Source of the DNA: Planctomycetota bacterium
GTDB taxonomy: Bacteria; Planctomycetota; Phycisphaerae; Sedimentisphaerales; Anaerobacaceae
Assembly: GCA_019456255.1 (NCBI GenBank)
Contig: VRUG01000012.1
Coordinates: 38,810 to 102,809 of the forward strand
Length of the DNA stretch: 64,000 nucleotides
Reading direction: 5' to 3'
Shown: piece by piece, positions 17,639 through 25,558 of the stretch
How positions within the stretch are numbered: position 1 is the stretch's first letter
Layout: each line of letters starts with the position of its first letter
Made by a program: the position numbers and the translations under genes
Notes under the pieces: generated by a model
The model's database searches: none
What the model was told of the DNA's origin: nothing
Seen by the model: the letters and a program-made list of their open reading frames with translations, nothing else

Positions 17639-20600
17639 ATGGCAAAGGCTAAACAGAATAATTTACTGGCTTATGAAGAATTTCACACAACACTTGAAGC
17701 TTTTTCTGAAAAAGTCACTTCCAAATTCTCTGTATTTGTAAAAGGCGAACCTGAGGACCAACTCAAACCGCCTGTTGACACTCTTTTTACTGAATTTGGC
17801 AAACTCATTCAGCGAAAGCTTGTCCTTAAAGGAGAATCTACTCTTGAAGACCGGCTTGGTAAGCCTGATTACGCCTTAAGTGATGAGCTATTGCCAATAG
17901 GCTATATTGAATTAAAAGCTCCGGGCAAAGGAGCAAATCCTTTAAGATACAAAGGGCATGACAAAAAACAATGGAATCGTTTTAAGAAGGTCCCTAACAT
18001 TCTCTATACCGATGGTAATGAATGGGCTGTTTACCAAAGCGGGGAACGAGTCTCAAAGCTAATTCGGCTAAATGGTGATGTTTGTAATGATGGAAAGAAA
18101 GCCGTTTCGAAAAACAATAGTAAAGAGTTGTTTCACCTTCTGGTTGATTTTATCCAGTGGGCACCAATTGTGCCGAAAAAGCCAAAGCAACTAGCTGCTT
18201 ATCTGGCTCCATTCTGTTTGTTGATTCGTGAAGAAGTACAGGATGCCCTGAAAGACGAAAATTCTCCGGTTCAGTCATTGAAGAATGAAATTAAGGATTT
18301 GTTATTTCCTGATGCTGATGATTTTCAATTTTCCGATGCATATGCACAAACAGTGATCTTTGCACTTCTATTAGCTCAGATGGAAGGTGCAGATGTTCTT
18401 GACTTGAACAATGCTTACAGCACCCTTGAAAGTCATCACCTGTTACTTGCTCGGTCGCTACACTTTTTGACAGATCCTAAGGCATTAACAGAGATTTCTT
18501 CTTCGTTGTCACTGGCTCAACGTGTGATACATGAAATCCCTAAAGAAACTTTACAGGCAGATTCGGATACAGACGATCCGTGGTTATTCTTCTATGAAGA
18601 TTTTCTAGCAGCATATGATCCGAAACTTCGCAAAGAATCTGGTGTTTACTTTACACCACTGGAAGTTGTACGTTGTCAGGTACACTTGATAGATGAAATC
18701 CTAAGTCAGCATTTAGGAAAAGAGATGGGTTTTGTCGAGCCCGGCGTGGCCACACTTGACCCGGCTGTAGGTACGGGAACATATCTTCTGGCAATCATTG
18801 ACCATGCGTTGAGGCGAGTCTCGGAAGACGAAGGTCATGGTGCTATTAAAGGCGCAGCCCAATCACTCATAAAAAACCTGCACGGTTTTGAATTAATGGT
18901 CGGAGCCTATTCCGTTGCGCAGTTGCGAGTTACAAGAGCATTGACAAGCCACGGTGTTTCAATCCCCGAATCAGGCCCTGGTATCTATTTAACCAATACG
19001 CTTGAGTCACCCCACACAAAACCACCAGTACCGCCATTGTTCCATGAGCCTATTGCACATGAGCATAAGCGGGCATTGGAAATCAAAGACAAGGAATCTG
19101 TTCTCGTTTGTCTGGGCAATCCACCTTATGGCCGCCATGAAGCCGTTACAAAGGAAAACCATGCTCTAACAGGTGGGTGGGTGCGTCATAAAGATGAGAA
19201 TAATCTACGGCCTATTCTTGAGGACTTTCTTGAGCCGGCAAGGCAGGCCGGATTCGGAGTTCATCTAAAAAATATGTATAATCACTATGTGTATTTTATA
19301 CGCTGGTCGCTTTGGAAGGTGTTTGAACATAAAACGGCTAAAGGACCGGGTATACTTTCATTTATTACCGCATCGAGCTATCTTGACGGTGATGCTTTTG
19401 TTGGTGTTCGTGAACACATGAGACGCATATGCGATCATATCGATATTATCGATCTTGGTGGTGAAGGTAGGGGGACACGAAAGGACGAAAACATTTTCTC
19501 CATTCGGACACCAGTTGCTATTTTTATTGGATATCGAAAACAAAAGTCCGACCCAGATATTCCGGCTACAGTGAGATATGCTCGCATTGAAGGTACTCGG
19601 GATGAAAAACTACAACAGCTTGACAAAATTCAATCGGCTAAAGGGGTGGACTGGGAAAAAGTTCCCTCAGACTGGCAGGAACCATTTATCCCACAAACAG
19701 TAGGCAGGACAACAAAATGGCCGCTTCTGACCGATATTTTCCCTTGGCAGAATAATGGTGTGCAATGCAAAAGGACATGGGTGATTGGCCCAACTCAAGA
19801 GTTATTAAACGAAAGATGGACCGCATTATTAAGTTCAAAGAATAAACGTGAGGCTATGAAAGAAAGCGGAGATCGAACAATAGATTTAGAAAAATACGAT
19901 CTTTTTGAATCCTCTATTAAATTACCTGCGATTTCAACATTACCCAAAAATGAAAGCCCTCAAAATATCATTGAATATTCCTACCATTCTTTTGACCGAC
20001 AGTATTTATTAGCTGACAATCGTTTAATTTCGCGGCCACGTCCTCCACTTTGGCTTGCTCACAGCGAAAAGCAGATTTATTTGACGAGTTTGTTCAATCA
20101 TCCTCTTGGACAAGGCCCAGCGATTACAGTAGCTAGTTGTTTGCCAGATCTTCATCATTTCCGAGGTTCATTTGGTGCTAAAGAAGTCATGCCTCTATAC
20201 CGAAACGCTGAAGCAACCGAGTCGAACCTTTTACCGGGCCTTTTGGACTTGCTGAAAGAAACTTATGGCAAGAAGGTTTCGCCGGAAGATTTTGCCGGCT
20301 ATGTCTATGCGGTTCTTGCACAGCCAGAATATACAAGCCGCTTTGAAAAGGAACTTACCAGCCGTCAAGTCCGTGTTCCACTGACAAAAGACGGCAAACT
20401 GTTTTTTGAACTAGCAGAATTTGGGCAATCTCTGATATGGCTGCATACCTATGCACAGCGCATGACAAATAAAAGCCGTAAGCATGGCAAAATTCCTAAA
20501 GGTGCAGCCAAATGCAAAAAGGCAGTTTCTGATAAGCAAGATGATTATCCGGAAGAATACAGCTATGATGAATCTACAAAAACGTTGTTTGTGGGTGATG

Positions 20601-20953
20601 GTTCATTTGGGCCGATTAGCAAAGAAATCTATGAGTTTGAAGTCTCAGGTCTGAAAGTAGTGCAATCATGGCTTGGCTATCGTATGAAAAAACGTTCCGG
20701 CAAGAAATCTTCGCCGTTGGATGATATTCGTCCGGAAAACTGGACGTATCAGTTCACTCATGAATTGCTAGAATTGCTATGGGTGTTGGAAAAGACGATA
20801 GAAGGGTATTCTGTACAAATTGAATTGTTCGATAAGATTCTTGAAAGTGAACTATTTCTTGCAGAAGAATTGCCCGAAGTGTCAGAGGAAATGCGAAAAG
20901 CACCGATAGTGAAAAAGAAAACAAAGCAGATGGAACTTGGGTTTGAGGAGTAG
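17639..20953 (+). CDS. Single-chain restriction-modification enzyme, Type IIG/ISP-like
   Basis: 1104 aa combining nuclease, methylase and target-recognition parts. Residues 70-95 have a PD-(D/E)XK signature: GKPDY (Asp77) ... GYIELKAPG (Glu91, Lys93). The methylase part has motif I LDPAVGTGTYLLAI (about 373) and motif IV LGNPPYGRHEA (about 492), so the product should be N6-methyladenine. FYEDFLAAYDPKLRKESGVYFTPLEVV is the usual lead-in to such methylases. The last 400 residues should hold the recognition domain. There is no SF2 helicase, so it is a cut-down relative of Type ISP enzymes. A-rich, low-GC coding and flanking repeats suggest a transferred unit. It likely works as defence against foreign DNA. 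Confidence 0.9.
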   Translation: MAKAKQNNLLAYEEFHTTLEAFSEKVTSKFSVFVKGEPEDQLKPPVDTLFTEFGKLIQRKLVLKGESTLEDRLGKPDYALSDELLPIGYIELKAPGKGANPLRYKGHDKKQWNRFKKVPNILYTDGNEWAVYQSGERVSKLIRLNGDVCNDGKKAVSKNNSKELFHLLVDFIQWAPIVPKKPKQLAAYLAPFCLLIREEVQDALKDENSPVQSLKNEIKDLLFPDADDFQFSDAYAQTVIFALLLAQMEGADVLDLNNAYSTLESHHLLLARSLHFLTDPKALTEISSSLSLAQRVIHEIPKETLQADSDTDDPWLFFYEDFLAAYDPKLRKESGVYFTPLEVVRCQVHLIDEILSQHLGKEMGFVEPGVATLDPAVGTGTYLLAIIDHALRRVSEDEGHGAIKGAAQSLIKNLHGFELMVGAYSVAQLRVTRALTSHGVSIPESGPGIYLTNTLESPHTKPPVPPLFHEPIAHEHKRALEIKDKESVLVCLGNPPYGRHEAVTKENHALTGGWVRHKDENNLRPILEDFLEPARQAGFGVHLKNMYNHYVYFIRWSLWKVFEHKTAKGPGILSFITASSYLDGDAFVGVREHMRRICDHIDIIDLGGEGRGTRKDENIFSIRTPVAIFIGYRKQKSDPDIPATVRYARIEGTRDEKLQQLDKIQSAKGVDWEKVPSDWQEPFIPQTVGRTTKWPLLTDIFPWQNNGVQCKRTWVIGPTQELLNERWTALLSSKNKREAMKESGDRTIDLEKYDLFESSIKLPAISTLPKNESPQNIIEYSYHSFDRQYLLADNRLISRPRPPLWLAHSEKQIYLTSLFNHPLGQGPAITVASCLPDLHHFRGSFGAKEVMPLYRNAEATESNLLPGLLDLLKETYGKKVSPEDFAGYVYAVLAQPEYTSRFEKELTSRQVRVPLTKDGKLFFELAEFGQSLIWLHTYAQRMTNKSRKHGKIPKGAAKCKKAVSDKQDDYPEEYSYDESTKTLFVGDGSFGPISKEIYEFEVSGLKVVQSWLGYRMKKRSGKKSSPLDDIRPENWTYQFTHELLELLWVLEKTIEGYSVQIELFDKILESELFLAEELPEVSEEMRKAPIVKKKTKQMELGFEE

Positions 20954-20998
20954 CTTAAAGGAAGAATGAATAAATAATACGAGTTTGGAGGGATTAGA

Positions 20999-21931
20999 AT
21001 GCCTTTATTTGAGATAAAGCAAAACAGCTTAAAATCAGTAGAAAAGACAAATTTTTCAACAGAAAAGGATTTGCAGGCCTTAATCGAAAAGAATCTTGAA
21101 GAGATTTTTAGCTGCAGGTTTGTAGCTACTGAATTTGTTACAGGTAAAACACACGCAGGGAGGATAGATACCTTAGCTTTGTCAGAGGATGATAACCCTG
21201 TAATAATAGAATATAAAAAGGTTGAGTCGTCCGACCTTATAAATCAAAGTTTGTTTTATTTATCCTGGATATATGACCATAAGGGGGATTTTGAATTAGC
21301 AGCTCAAAAGCAATTAGGTAGCGACGTTAAAGTCGATTGGTCGGATGTAAGGGTGATTTGTATTGCTCCAAATTACAAGAAATATGATTTACATGCAGTG
21401 CAAGTAATGGGAAAAAATATTGAATTATGGTCATATAGACTATATGACAATTCTACTTTGTACCTTGAGGAGATATTCACTCGTTCATATACGGAGGTTT
21501 CGCAAACAAATAAATCTGGAAAGAATCCTGTTATGGTGGCTGCCGGCAAAAAGGCAGCATTGGTACGGGCTACATCAACCTATACTTTTGAGGAACATTT
21601 AAAAGGTAAGCCAGGGAAATTTCAGGAATTAGCCATCCAGGTTCAAGAGTATGTTCTTGGTCTTGATCCATCAATGCAGGAAAATCCTAAGAAGAAATAT
21701 ATTGCGTATAAAATGTCCAAGAATATCGTATGCATGGAGGTACAGAAGCAGAAGCTTATTTTGTATTTAAAGCTCGACCCAACAAGCTTAGAAATTCCGT
21801 CAATTGGACGGGATCTTACTGATATTGGCCATTGGGGTACGGGTGATTTTGAATTAATCATCAAAACAGCAGAAGCTTTAGAAATTGCAAAACCATATAT
21901 AGAACTAGCCTATAAGCGTATGGGGGGGTAA
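20999..21931 (+). CDS. PD-(D/E)XK nuclease-like protein with DUF5655-type C-terminus
   Basis: 310 aa, 45 bp after the Type IIG gene on the same strand, with TTGGAGGGATTAGA before the ATG. The N-terminal 150 residues look like a NucS/DUF91-type nuclease: TEKDLQALIEKNLEEIF ... AGRIDTLAL (Asp57) ... PVIIEYKK (Glu71, Lys73) ... DLINQSLFYLSWI. The C-terminal 110 residues (FEEHLKGKPGKFQELA ... YIAYKMSKNIVCMEVQKQKLILYLKL) match the DUF5655 style. It may be an auxiliary nuclease of the restriction locus, or an independent repair-type enzyme; adjacency is the only evidence for joint function. Confidence 0.8.
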   Translation: MPLFEIKQNSLKSVEKTNFSTEKDLQALIEKNLEEIFSCRFVATEFVTGKTHAGRIDTLALSEDDNPVIIEYKKVESSDLINQSLFYLSWIYDHKGDFELAAQKQLGSDVKVDWSDVRVICIAPNYKKYDLHAVQVMGKNIELWSYRLYDNSTLYLEEIFTRSYTEVSQTNKSGKNPVMVAAGKKAALVRATSTYTFEEHLKGKPGKFQELAIQVQEYVLGLDPSMQENPKKKYIAYKMSKNIVCMEVQKQKLILYLKLDPTSLEIPSIGRDLTDIGHWGTGDFELIIKTAEALEIAKPYIELAYKRMGG

Positions 21932-21934
21932 ACA

Positions 21935-22330
21935 TCCCCATAGGTTTATATTTGATAAACCTAAGCACCCCCATAAATTTACCAGTAAATTTAAACATGG
22001 GGGCAGGGGGGTAAGTGTCTGAGAAGACGTCAGGATGCAAACATCCCCCATAGATTCATAAATGAATCAGACATACCTAAGGCACAGGTGGGGACGGGCG
22101 AAATTAACAACATTCGAGCATTCCCAAGCGGTTGATCATTTTGAGAAAAAATTAACAACATTATTGCCGCTTCGCGGGCTCTGCGCTTCGCTTCGTGTCC
22201 GGTAAGACGCCGGGCTCTCTGCTTCGCTCCGTGTCTCAAAATGAAAAAAAACACCTAAGGCACAAGTGGGGGTAAGTACCTATACCTAAGGCACAAGTGG
22301 CACAGGTTGAAAAAGATTAAATTTCTCTTG
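21935..22330. repeat. Family B palindromes and related repeats
   Basis: Family B units at 21935-21963, 21968-22003 (CCCCCATAAATTTA ... TAAATTTAAACATGGGGG) and 22045-22069, the TGAGAAGACGTCAGG word at 22019, and three to four copies of (C)CTAAGGCACA(A/G)GTGG between 22071 and 22310. No gene seen. Confidence 0.7.
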
Positions 22331-22359
22331 CAAGTGGGGTTAGATAGTCGATAATAGAT

Positions 22360-22620
22360 ATTAGCGGGGAGAAATCCGCTAATTAAATAAGATACACTGA
22401 GATTTTATACGTTTTGGTCAAAGCTAGAAAGTAGTATTCACAGAACGTGTGAAAGGCTCGGTGGCTTTCGTTTATGCGGAAGCCACTGTATGCTTTTGTG
22501 CTGATTACAGCACAAAGGTTGGTGTTCTCTCGTAGTCTATAGAGGGCATCGTTGTCTTTTGCGTCTGTGAAGGGGTTCTAGCCCCCGACCGAGCGTGATT
22601 GCGGCGGTGCTCTTTTTTTC
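22360..22620 (+). ncRNA. Unidentified structured RNA: five successive hairpins and a T-run
   Basis: In 260 bp: ATTAGCGG/CCGCTAAT (22360-22367, 22376-22383); TCACA-GAACG-TGTGA (22438-22452); GTGGCTT/AAGCCAC (22461-22467, 22480-22486); CTTTTGTGCTG-ATTA-CAGCACAAAGG (22493-22518, 11 pairs with one G-U); GGGG-TTCTAG-CCCC (22572-22585). It ends in GAGC...GCTC with TTTTTTT at about 22591-22619, terminator-like. No tRNA, tmRNA, SRP, RNase P or 6S signature is seen. Strand is chosen from the T-run. Confidence 0.45.
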
Positions 22621-22665
22621 TTTTGCGCTGTTGCTGATAATCGTAATTATCTGAAAGGGGCAGAA

Positions 22666-22899
22666 GTGGCAAAAGAAAAGTTACCAGAGGATTTGATCGC
22701 AAAGAAAAAGCAAGAGAGGGCTGGCAAGGCTATCTCTACCAGCGGAACATACATAAGCAAATTGATAGTGGTGGCAATAACTGCCAATGAGCTGGTTGGG
22801 GGGGCAGAGAAGAGCAGCTGTCGTTACTTTTGTGTGAGCAAGCAACGGTTTCATGCACTCAAGCTGTCACTGGAAGTGTTAAGAAAGCATCGGCAATAA
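22666..22899 (+). CDS. Possible small protein downstream of the structured RNA
   Basis: 77 aa starting at GTG 22666, with GAAAGGGG seven bases before. Lys/Glu-rich start (MAKEKLPEDLIAKKKQERAGK) and no recognisable domain. Support is only the ribosome-binding site and the absence of repeats inside it; it could be a chance ORF. Confidence 0.3.
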   Translation: MAKEKLPEDLIAKKKQERAGKAISTSGTYISKLIVVAITANELVGGAEKSSCRYFCVSKQRFHALKLSLEVLRKHRQ

Positions 22900-22969
22900 A
22901 AGAATATTGGGCGGATAGGAAAAGAGACCCCGCGGGAATAAGTGTAAGAACAGAAACCCCCTCATCAAG

Positions 22970-23190
22970 ATGACCCCCATAGATTTATGGAATAAATCCG
23001 AAAAGGCATCGGGAAACAGACATCCCCCATAGATTCATAAATGAATCTGGCGATGGGGACACGTGGGGGCAGGGGGGTAAGTGTCCCAAACGGTTGATCA
23101 TTTTCCAAAACGGCTGGGCTTTCCCCATAGATTCATAAATGAATCTAAACATCCCCATAGATTTATAAATAAATCAGACATGGGGACAAG
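22970..23190. repeat. Array of Family B palindromes
   Basis: Four units of CCCCATAGATT(C/T)AT... type at about 22974-23000, 23027-23050, 23124-23148 and 23152-23182, separated by GGGGACAAGTGGGGACAAGT-like words and the sequence CAAACGGTTGATCATTTT, which also occurs (as AAGCGGTTGATCATTTTGAG) at about 22127. No gene seen. Confidence 0.7.
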
Positions 23191-23220
23191 TGGGGACAAG
23201 TAACTCAACGGCGTAAAAAG

Positions 23221-23518
23221 CAAAACCCCTGCCGCAAGCAGCAGGGCTAACCGAAAAGGCGAAAAGAGAACCCCGTCATGCAAGATGAGGGGGCTAACGT
23301 GGGGACAGGTAACGTAAAAGGCAACCCCCAGGATACTAACGGAAATGGAGAACGGGATTAAGGGTTCGGGTATAGATTAGGGAAGAGATTCTTCACTTCG
23401 TTCAGAATGACAAAAGCAACCCCCGGACACGTTCCGGGGGCTAAACATAACGGCAAAACCCCGACCACAGGTGTCGGGGCTAACCAGAACCCTGCCATAG
23501 TGATGGCAGGGCTAATCG
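23221..23518. repeat. Array of Family A hairpins with constant flanks and different stems
   Basis: Units of form (C/G)AACCC-stem-loop-stem-GGGCTAA: 23221-23252 (CCCTGC/GCAGGG), 23268-23298 (CCCCGTCAT/ATGAGGGGG), a left half only at 23321-23340, 23417-23447 (CCCCCGGA/TTCCGGGGG), 23454-23485 (CCCCGAC/GTCGGGG) and 23485-23518 (CCCTGCCAT/ATGGCAGGG). A GATTCTTCACTTCGTTCAGAA repeat lies between units at 23388. Read on the minus strand each is GTTAGCCC...GGGGTTTT, a terminator-like shape, but no minus-strand gene ends here. Confidence 0.75.
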
Positions 23519-23520
23519 AT

Positions 23521-23662
23521 ATGGTGAATTCGGGTATTTTTGGTGGCGTGGCGGGGTATTGGATTGCCGATTTACTATTTACTATTTAAACCTAACGGCA
23601 CGATTCCGAGCCGGCATCGGGTAAATGATGGTGAATTCGGGTATTTTTGGTGGCGTGGCGGG
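23521..23662. repeat. 35-bp perfect direct repeat
   Basis: 23521-23555 and 23628-23662 are identical (beginning ATGGTGAATTCGGGTATTTT and ending GGCGTGGCGGG), 107 bp apart, just upstream of mlaE. Between them lies a short TTTACTATTTACTATTTAAA stretch. Nothing else is seen in 23663-23763. Confidence 0.85.
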
Positions 23663-23763
23663 TGTTAATCCTCCGTCGCCCTTTGGGCTATGGAGGACGA
23701 GTTAAAGGCGAAATGTTAGTGGTTGACGTTTGTTGGTTTAGTATTTAGTATATTGTAGTATTC

Positions 23764-24606
23764 ATGGAAGATAATAGCGAATTGGAGCAGCTTTTGATGT
23801 TAGATGTTTTAGGTCATAAGGCGTTTTTAGGACTTCATAACATGGGGCGGTTCGCTCGTTTCATATGGGATGCGATAACGGCGTCGCTTTACAGTATCAG
23901 CAATCCGAGCACTTATAGTTTGATATGGACTCAGATGCATATTATCGGTGTGCGGAGTGTTCCAGTTGTTATGATTACCGGAGCTTTTGTTGGTATGACT
24001 CTTGCGGTTCAGGCTTATGACCAGTTGGCTGGTATGGGTCTTGAGGAGCATCTTGGAGTATTGATAAATGTATCTGTGGTTAAGGAGTTGGGGCCTGTGT
24101 TGGCGGCGATAATGCTGGCAGGTCGAGTCGGTGGGGCGTTGACTGCGGAGCTTGGTACGATGAAAGTTACTGAGCAGATAGAGGCGGTCAAGAGTATGGG
24201 TACCGACCCTGTTAAGTATCTTGTTGCACCTCGAGTATTGGCATGTCTTCTTTTGACTCCGTTTCTGATTATCTTCGCGGATTTGATGGGCATTATGGGC
24301 GGGTATTTTGTGAGTGTGATTCAGTTTGATATCAACGCAAGGGCGTACTGGGAATTTAGTGCCAGCGGCGTAGAGTTGTGGGATGTTTCTATTGGTGTAA
24401 TTAAGGGTTTTTTCTTTGGTTGTGCGATAGCAGCGATAAGCTGTTACAAGGGCTTTACATGCAAGGAAGGTGCGCACGGAGTCGGTGAGGCATGCACGGA
24501 GGCTTTTGTGGCGAGTTTCATTTCGATACTTGCGTTGGATTTCATATTAGCGATTATGGCTAAGACGATATACAGTATGTTCTGGCCATTGAAGAGTCTT
24601 GTGTGA
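23764..24606 (+). CDS. mlaE: MlaE-family ABC transporter permease
   Basis: 280 aa with about five to six membrane segments. The MlaE/TTG2B permease signature is complete: SVPVVMITGAFVGMTLAVQAY (about 76-96), VVKELGPVLAAIMLAGRVGGALTAELGTMKVTEQI, and SMGTDPVKYLVAPRVLA. It forms the inner-membrane channel of an MCE-type phospholipid or lipid transporter. The ATPase gene follows 89 bp downstream. The MCE-domain substrate-binding gene (mlaD) expected in this operon is not here; the next genes are unrelated. No clear Shine-Dalgarno is seen before ATG 23764. Confidence 0.93.
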   Translation: MEDNSELEQLLMLDVLGHKAFLGLHNMGRFARFIWDAITASLYSISNPSTYSLIWTQMHIIGVRSVPVVMITGAFVGMTLAVQAYDQLAGMGLEEHLGVLINVSVVKELGPVLAAIMLAGRVGGALTAELGTMKVTEQIEAVKSMGTDPVKYLVAPRVLACLLLTPFLIIFADLMGIMGGYFVSVIQFDINARAYWEFSASGVELWDVSIGVIKGFFFGCAIAAISCYKGFTCKEGAHGVGEACTEAFVASFISILALDFILAIMAKTIYSMFWPLKSLV

Positions 24607-24695
24607 TAATATCAAATATTGAAAATCAAAACTACAAATTAAAATTTAAAAAGATTTGAGTGACAAGATATTGACAGAAATGTGAAGGTCTGGAA

Positions 24696-25553
24696 TTGAG
24701 CAATGGTAACGGTGACAATCAGGGAGTAGTGACCAAAGATGACGGTGTTGTAGTTCTTAAGAATGTCGTGAAGAAGTTCGGTGAAAATGTAGTTCTTAAG
24801 GATGTGTCGTTAGCGATAGAGAAGGGTAAGACGACGGTAATCATCGGTCCGAGCGGTTGCGGTAAGACTGTATTGCTGAAGCATTTGATATTATTGCTGA
24901 GGCCTACGGTTGGTGAGGTTTATTTTAAGGGTGAGCGTATCGATGAGTTTAACGAGCATGACCTTGATAAGATACGTACGAATTACGGATTTTTGTTTCA
25001 GGGCGGTGCGTTGTTTGACAGTTTGAGCGTTGCCGAGAATGTTCTTTTTCCTGTGAGGCAGCATTATAAGATAACCAGTAAGAGCGGAATTGATGAGCTT
25101 GTTCGTACGAAGCTGGCGATGGTTGGTCTTGACGGTTTTCAGAATTACTATCCTGGCAATTTGTCTGGCGGTCAGCGTAAGCGTGTGGCATTGGCGCGTG
25201 CGATAGCGTTGAATCCGGAGGTGATATTGTATGATGAGCCTACGACGGGTCTTGACCCTATCCGTGCGGATATTATTAATGAGTTGATATTGAAGATGCA
25301 GCGTGGTCTTGGTTTGACGAGTGTGGTAGTGACTCATGATATGACCAGTGCTTATAAGATAGCTGACAGGATAATCATGCTTCATGAGGGGAAGATATAC
25401 GCAGATGGTGACGCGGAACATATTCGCAATCATCCCAATCAGATAGTTCAGCAGTTTATAAACGGTCGCGTTAGTGACGATGACCTTGAGGTTCTTCGTA
25501 TGAGCGGTACGATATCGAGGAGCGAATTTGAACCTCTGGATTTAGAGGAATAA
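24696..25553 (+). CDS. mlaF: MlaF-family ABC transporter ATP-binding protein
   Basis: 285 aa ATPase partner of the MlaE permease. Walker A GPSGCGKT (51-58), Q-loop FLFQGGALFDSLSV, signature LSGGQ (156-160), Walker B VILYDEP (176-182), and H-loop VVTHDM. The ALFDSLSVAENVLFP stretch is typical of MlaF rather than of other importers. Start is TTG 24696, with GAAGGTCTGG just before; the first 18 residues are a hydrophilic extension, so a later start cannot be ruled out. Confidence 0.93.
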   Translation: MSNGNGDNQGVVTKDDGVVVLKNVVKKFGENVVLKDVSLAIEKGKTTVIIGPSGCGKTVLLKHLILLLRPTVGEVYFKGERIDEFNEHDLDKIRTNYGFLFQGGALFDSLSVAENVLFPVRQHYKITSKSGIDELVRTKLAMVGLDGFQNYYPGNLSGGQRKRVALARAIALNPEVILYDEPTTGLDPIRADIINELILKMQRGLGLTSVVVTHDMTSAYKIADRIIMLHEGKIYADGDAEHIRNHPNQIVQQFINGRVSDDDLEVLRMSGTISRSEFEPLDLEE

Positions 25554-25558
25554 TCAAA

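Noticed and set aside
22360..22620. Retron or group II intron RNA
   Set aside because: No reverse transcriptase or maturase gene lies nearby, and no intron domain V/VI signature is seen.
23407..23589. 60-aa ORF in the Family A array
   Set aside because: Consists of repeat units and has no ribosome-binding site.
21935..23660. CRISPR array
   Set aside because: Repeats are palindromic, irregularly spaced, variable, and there are no cas genes or uniform spacers.
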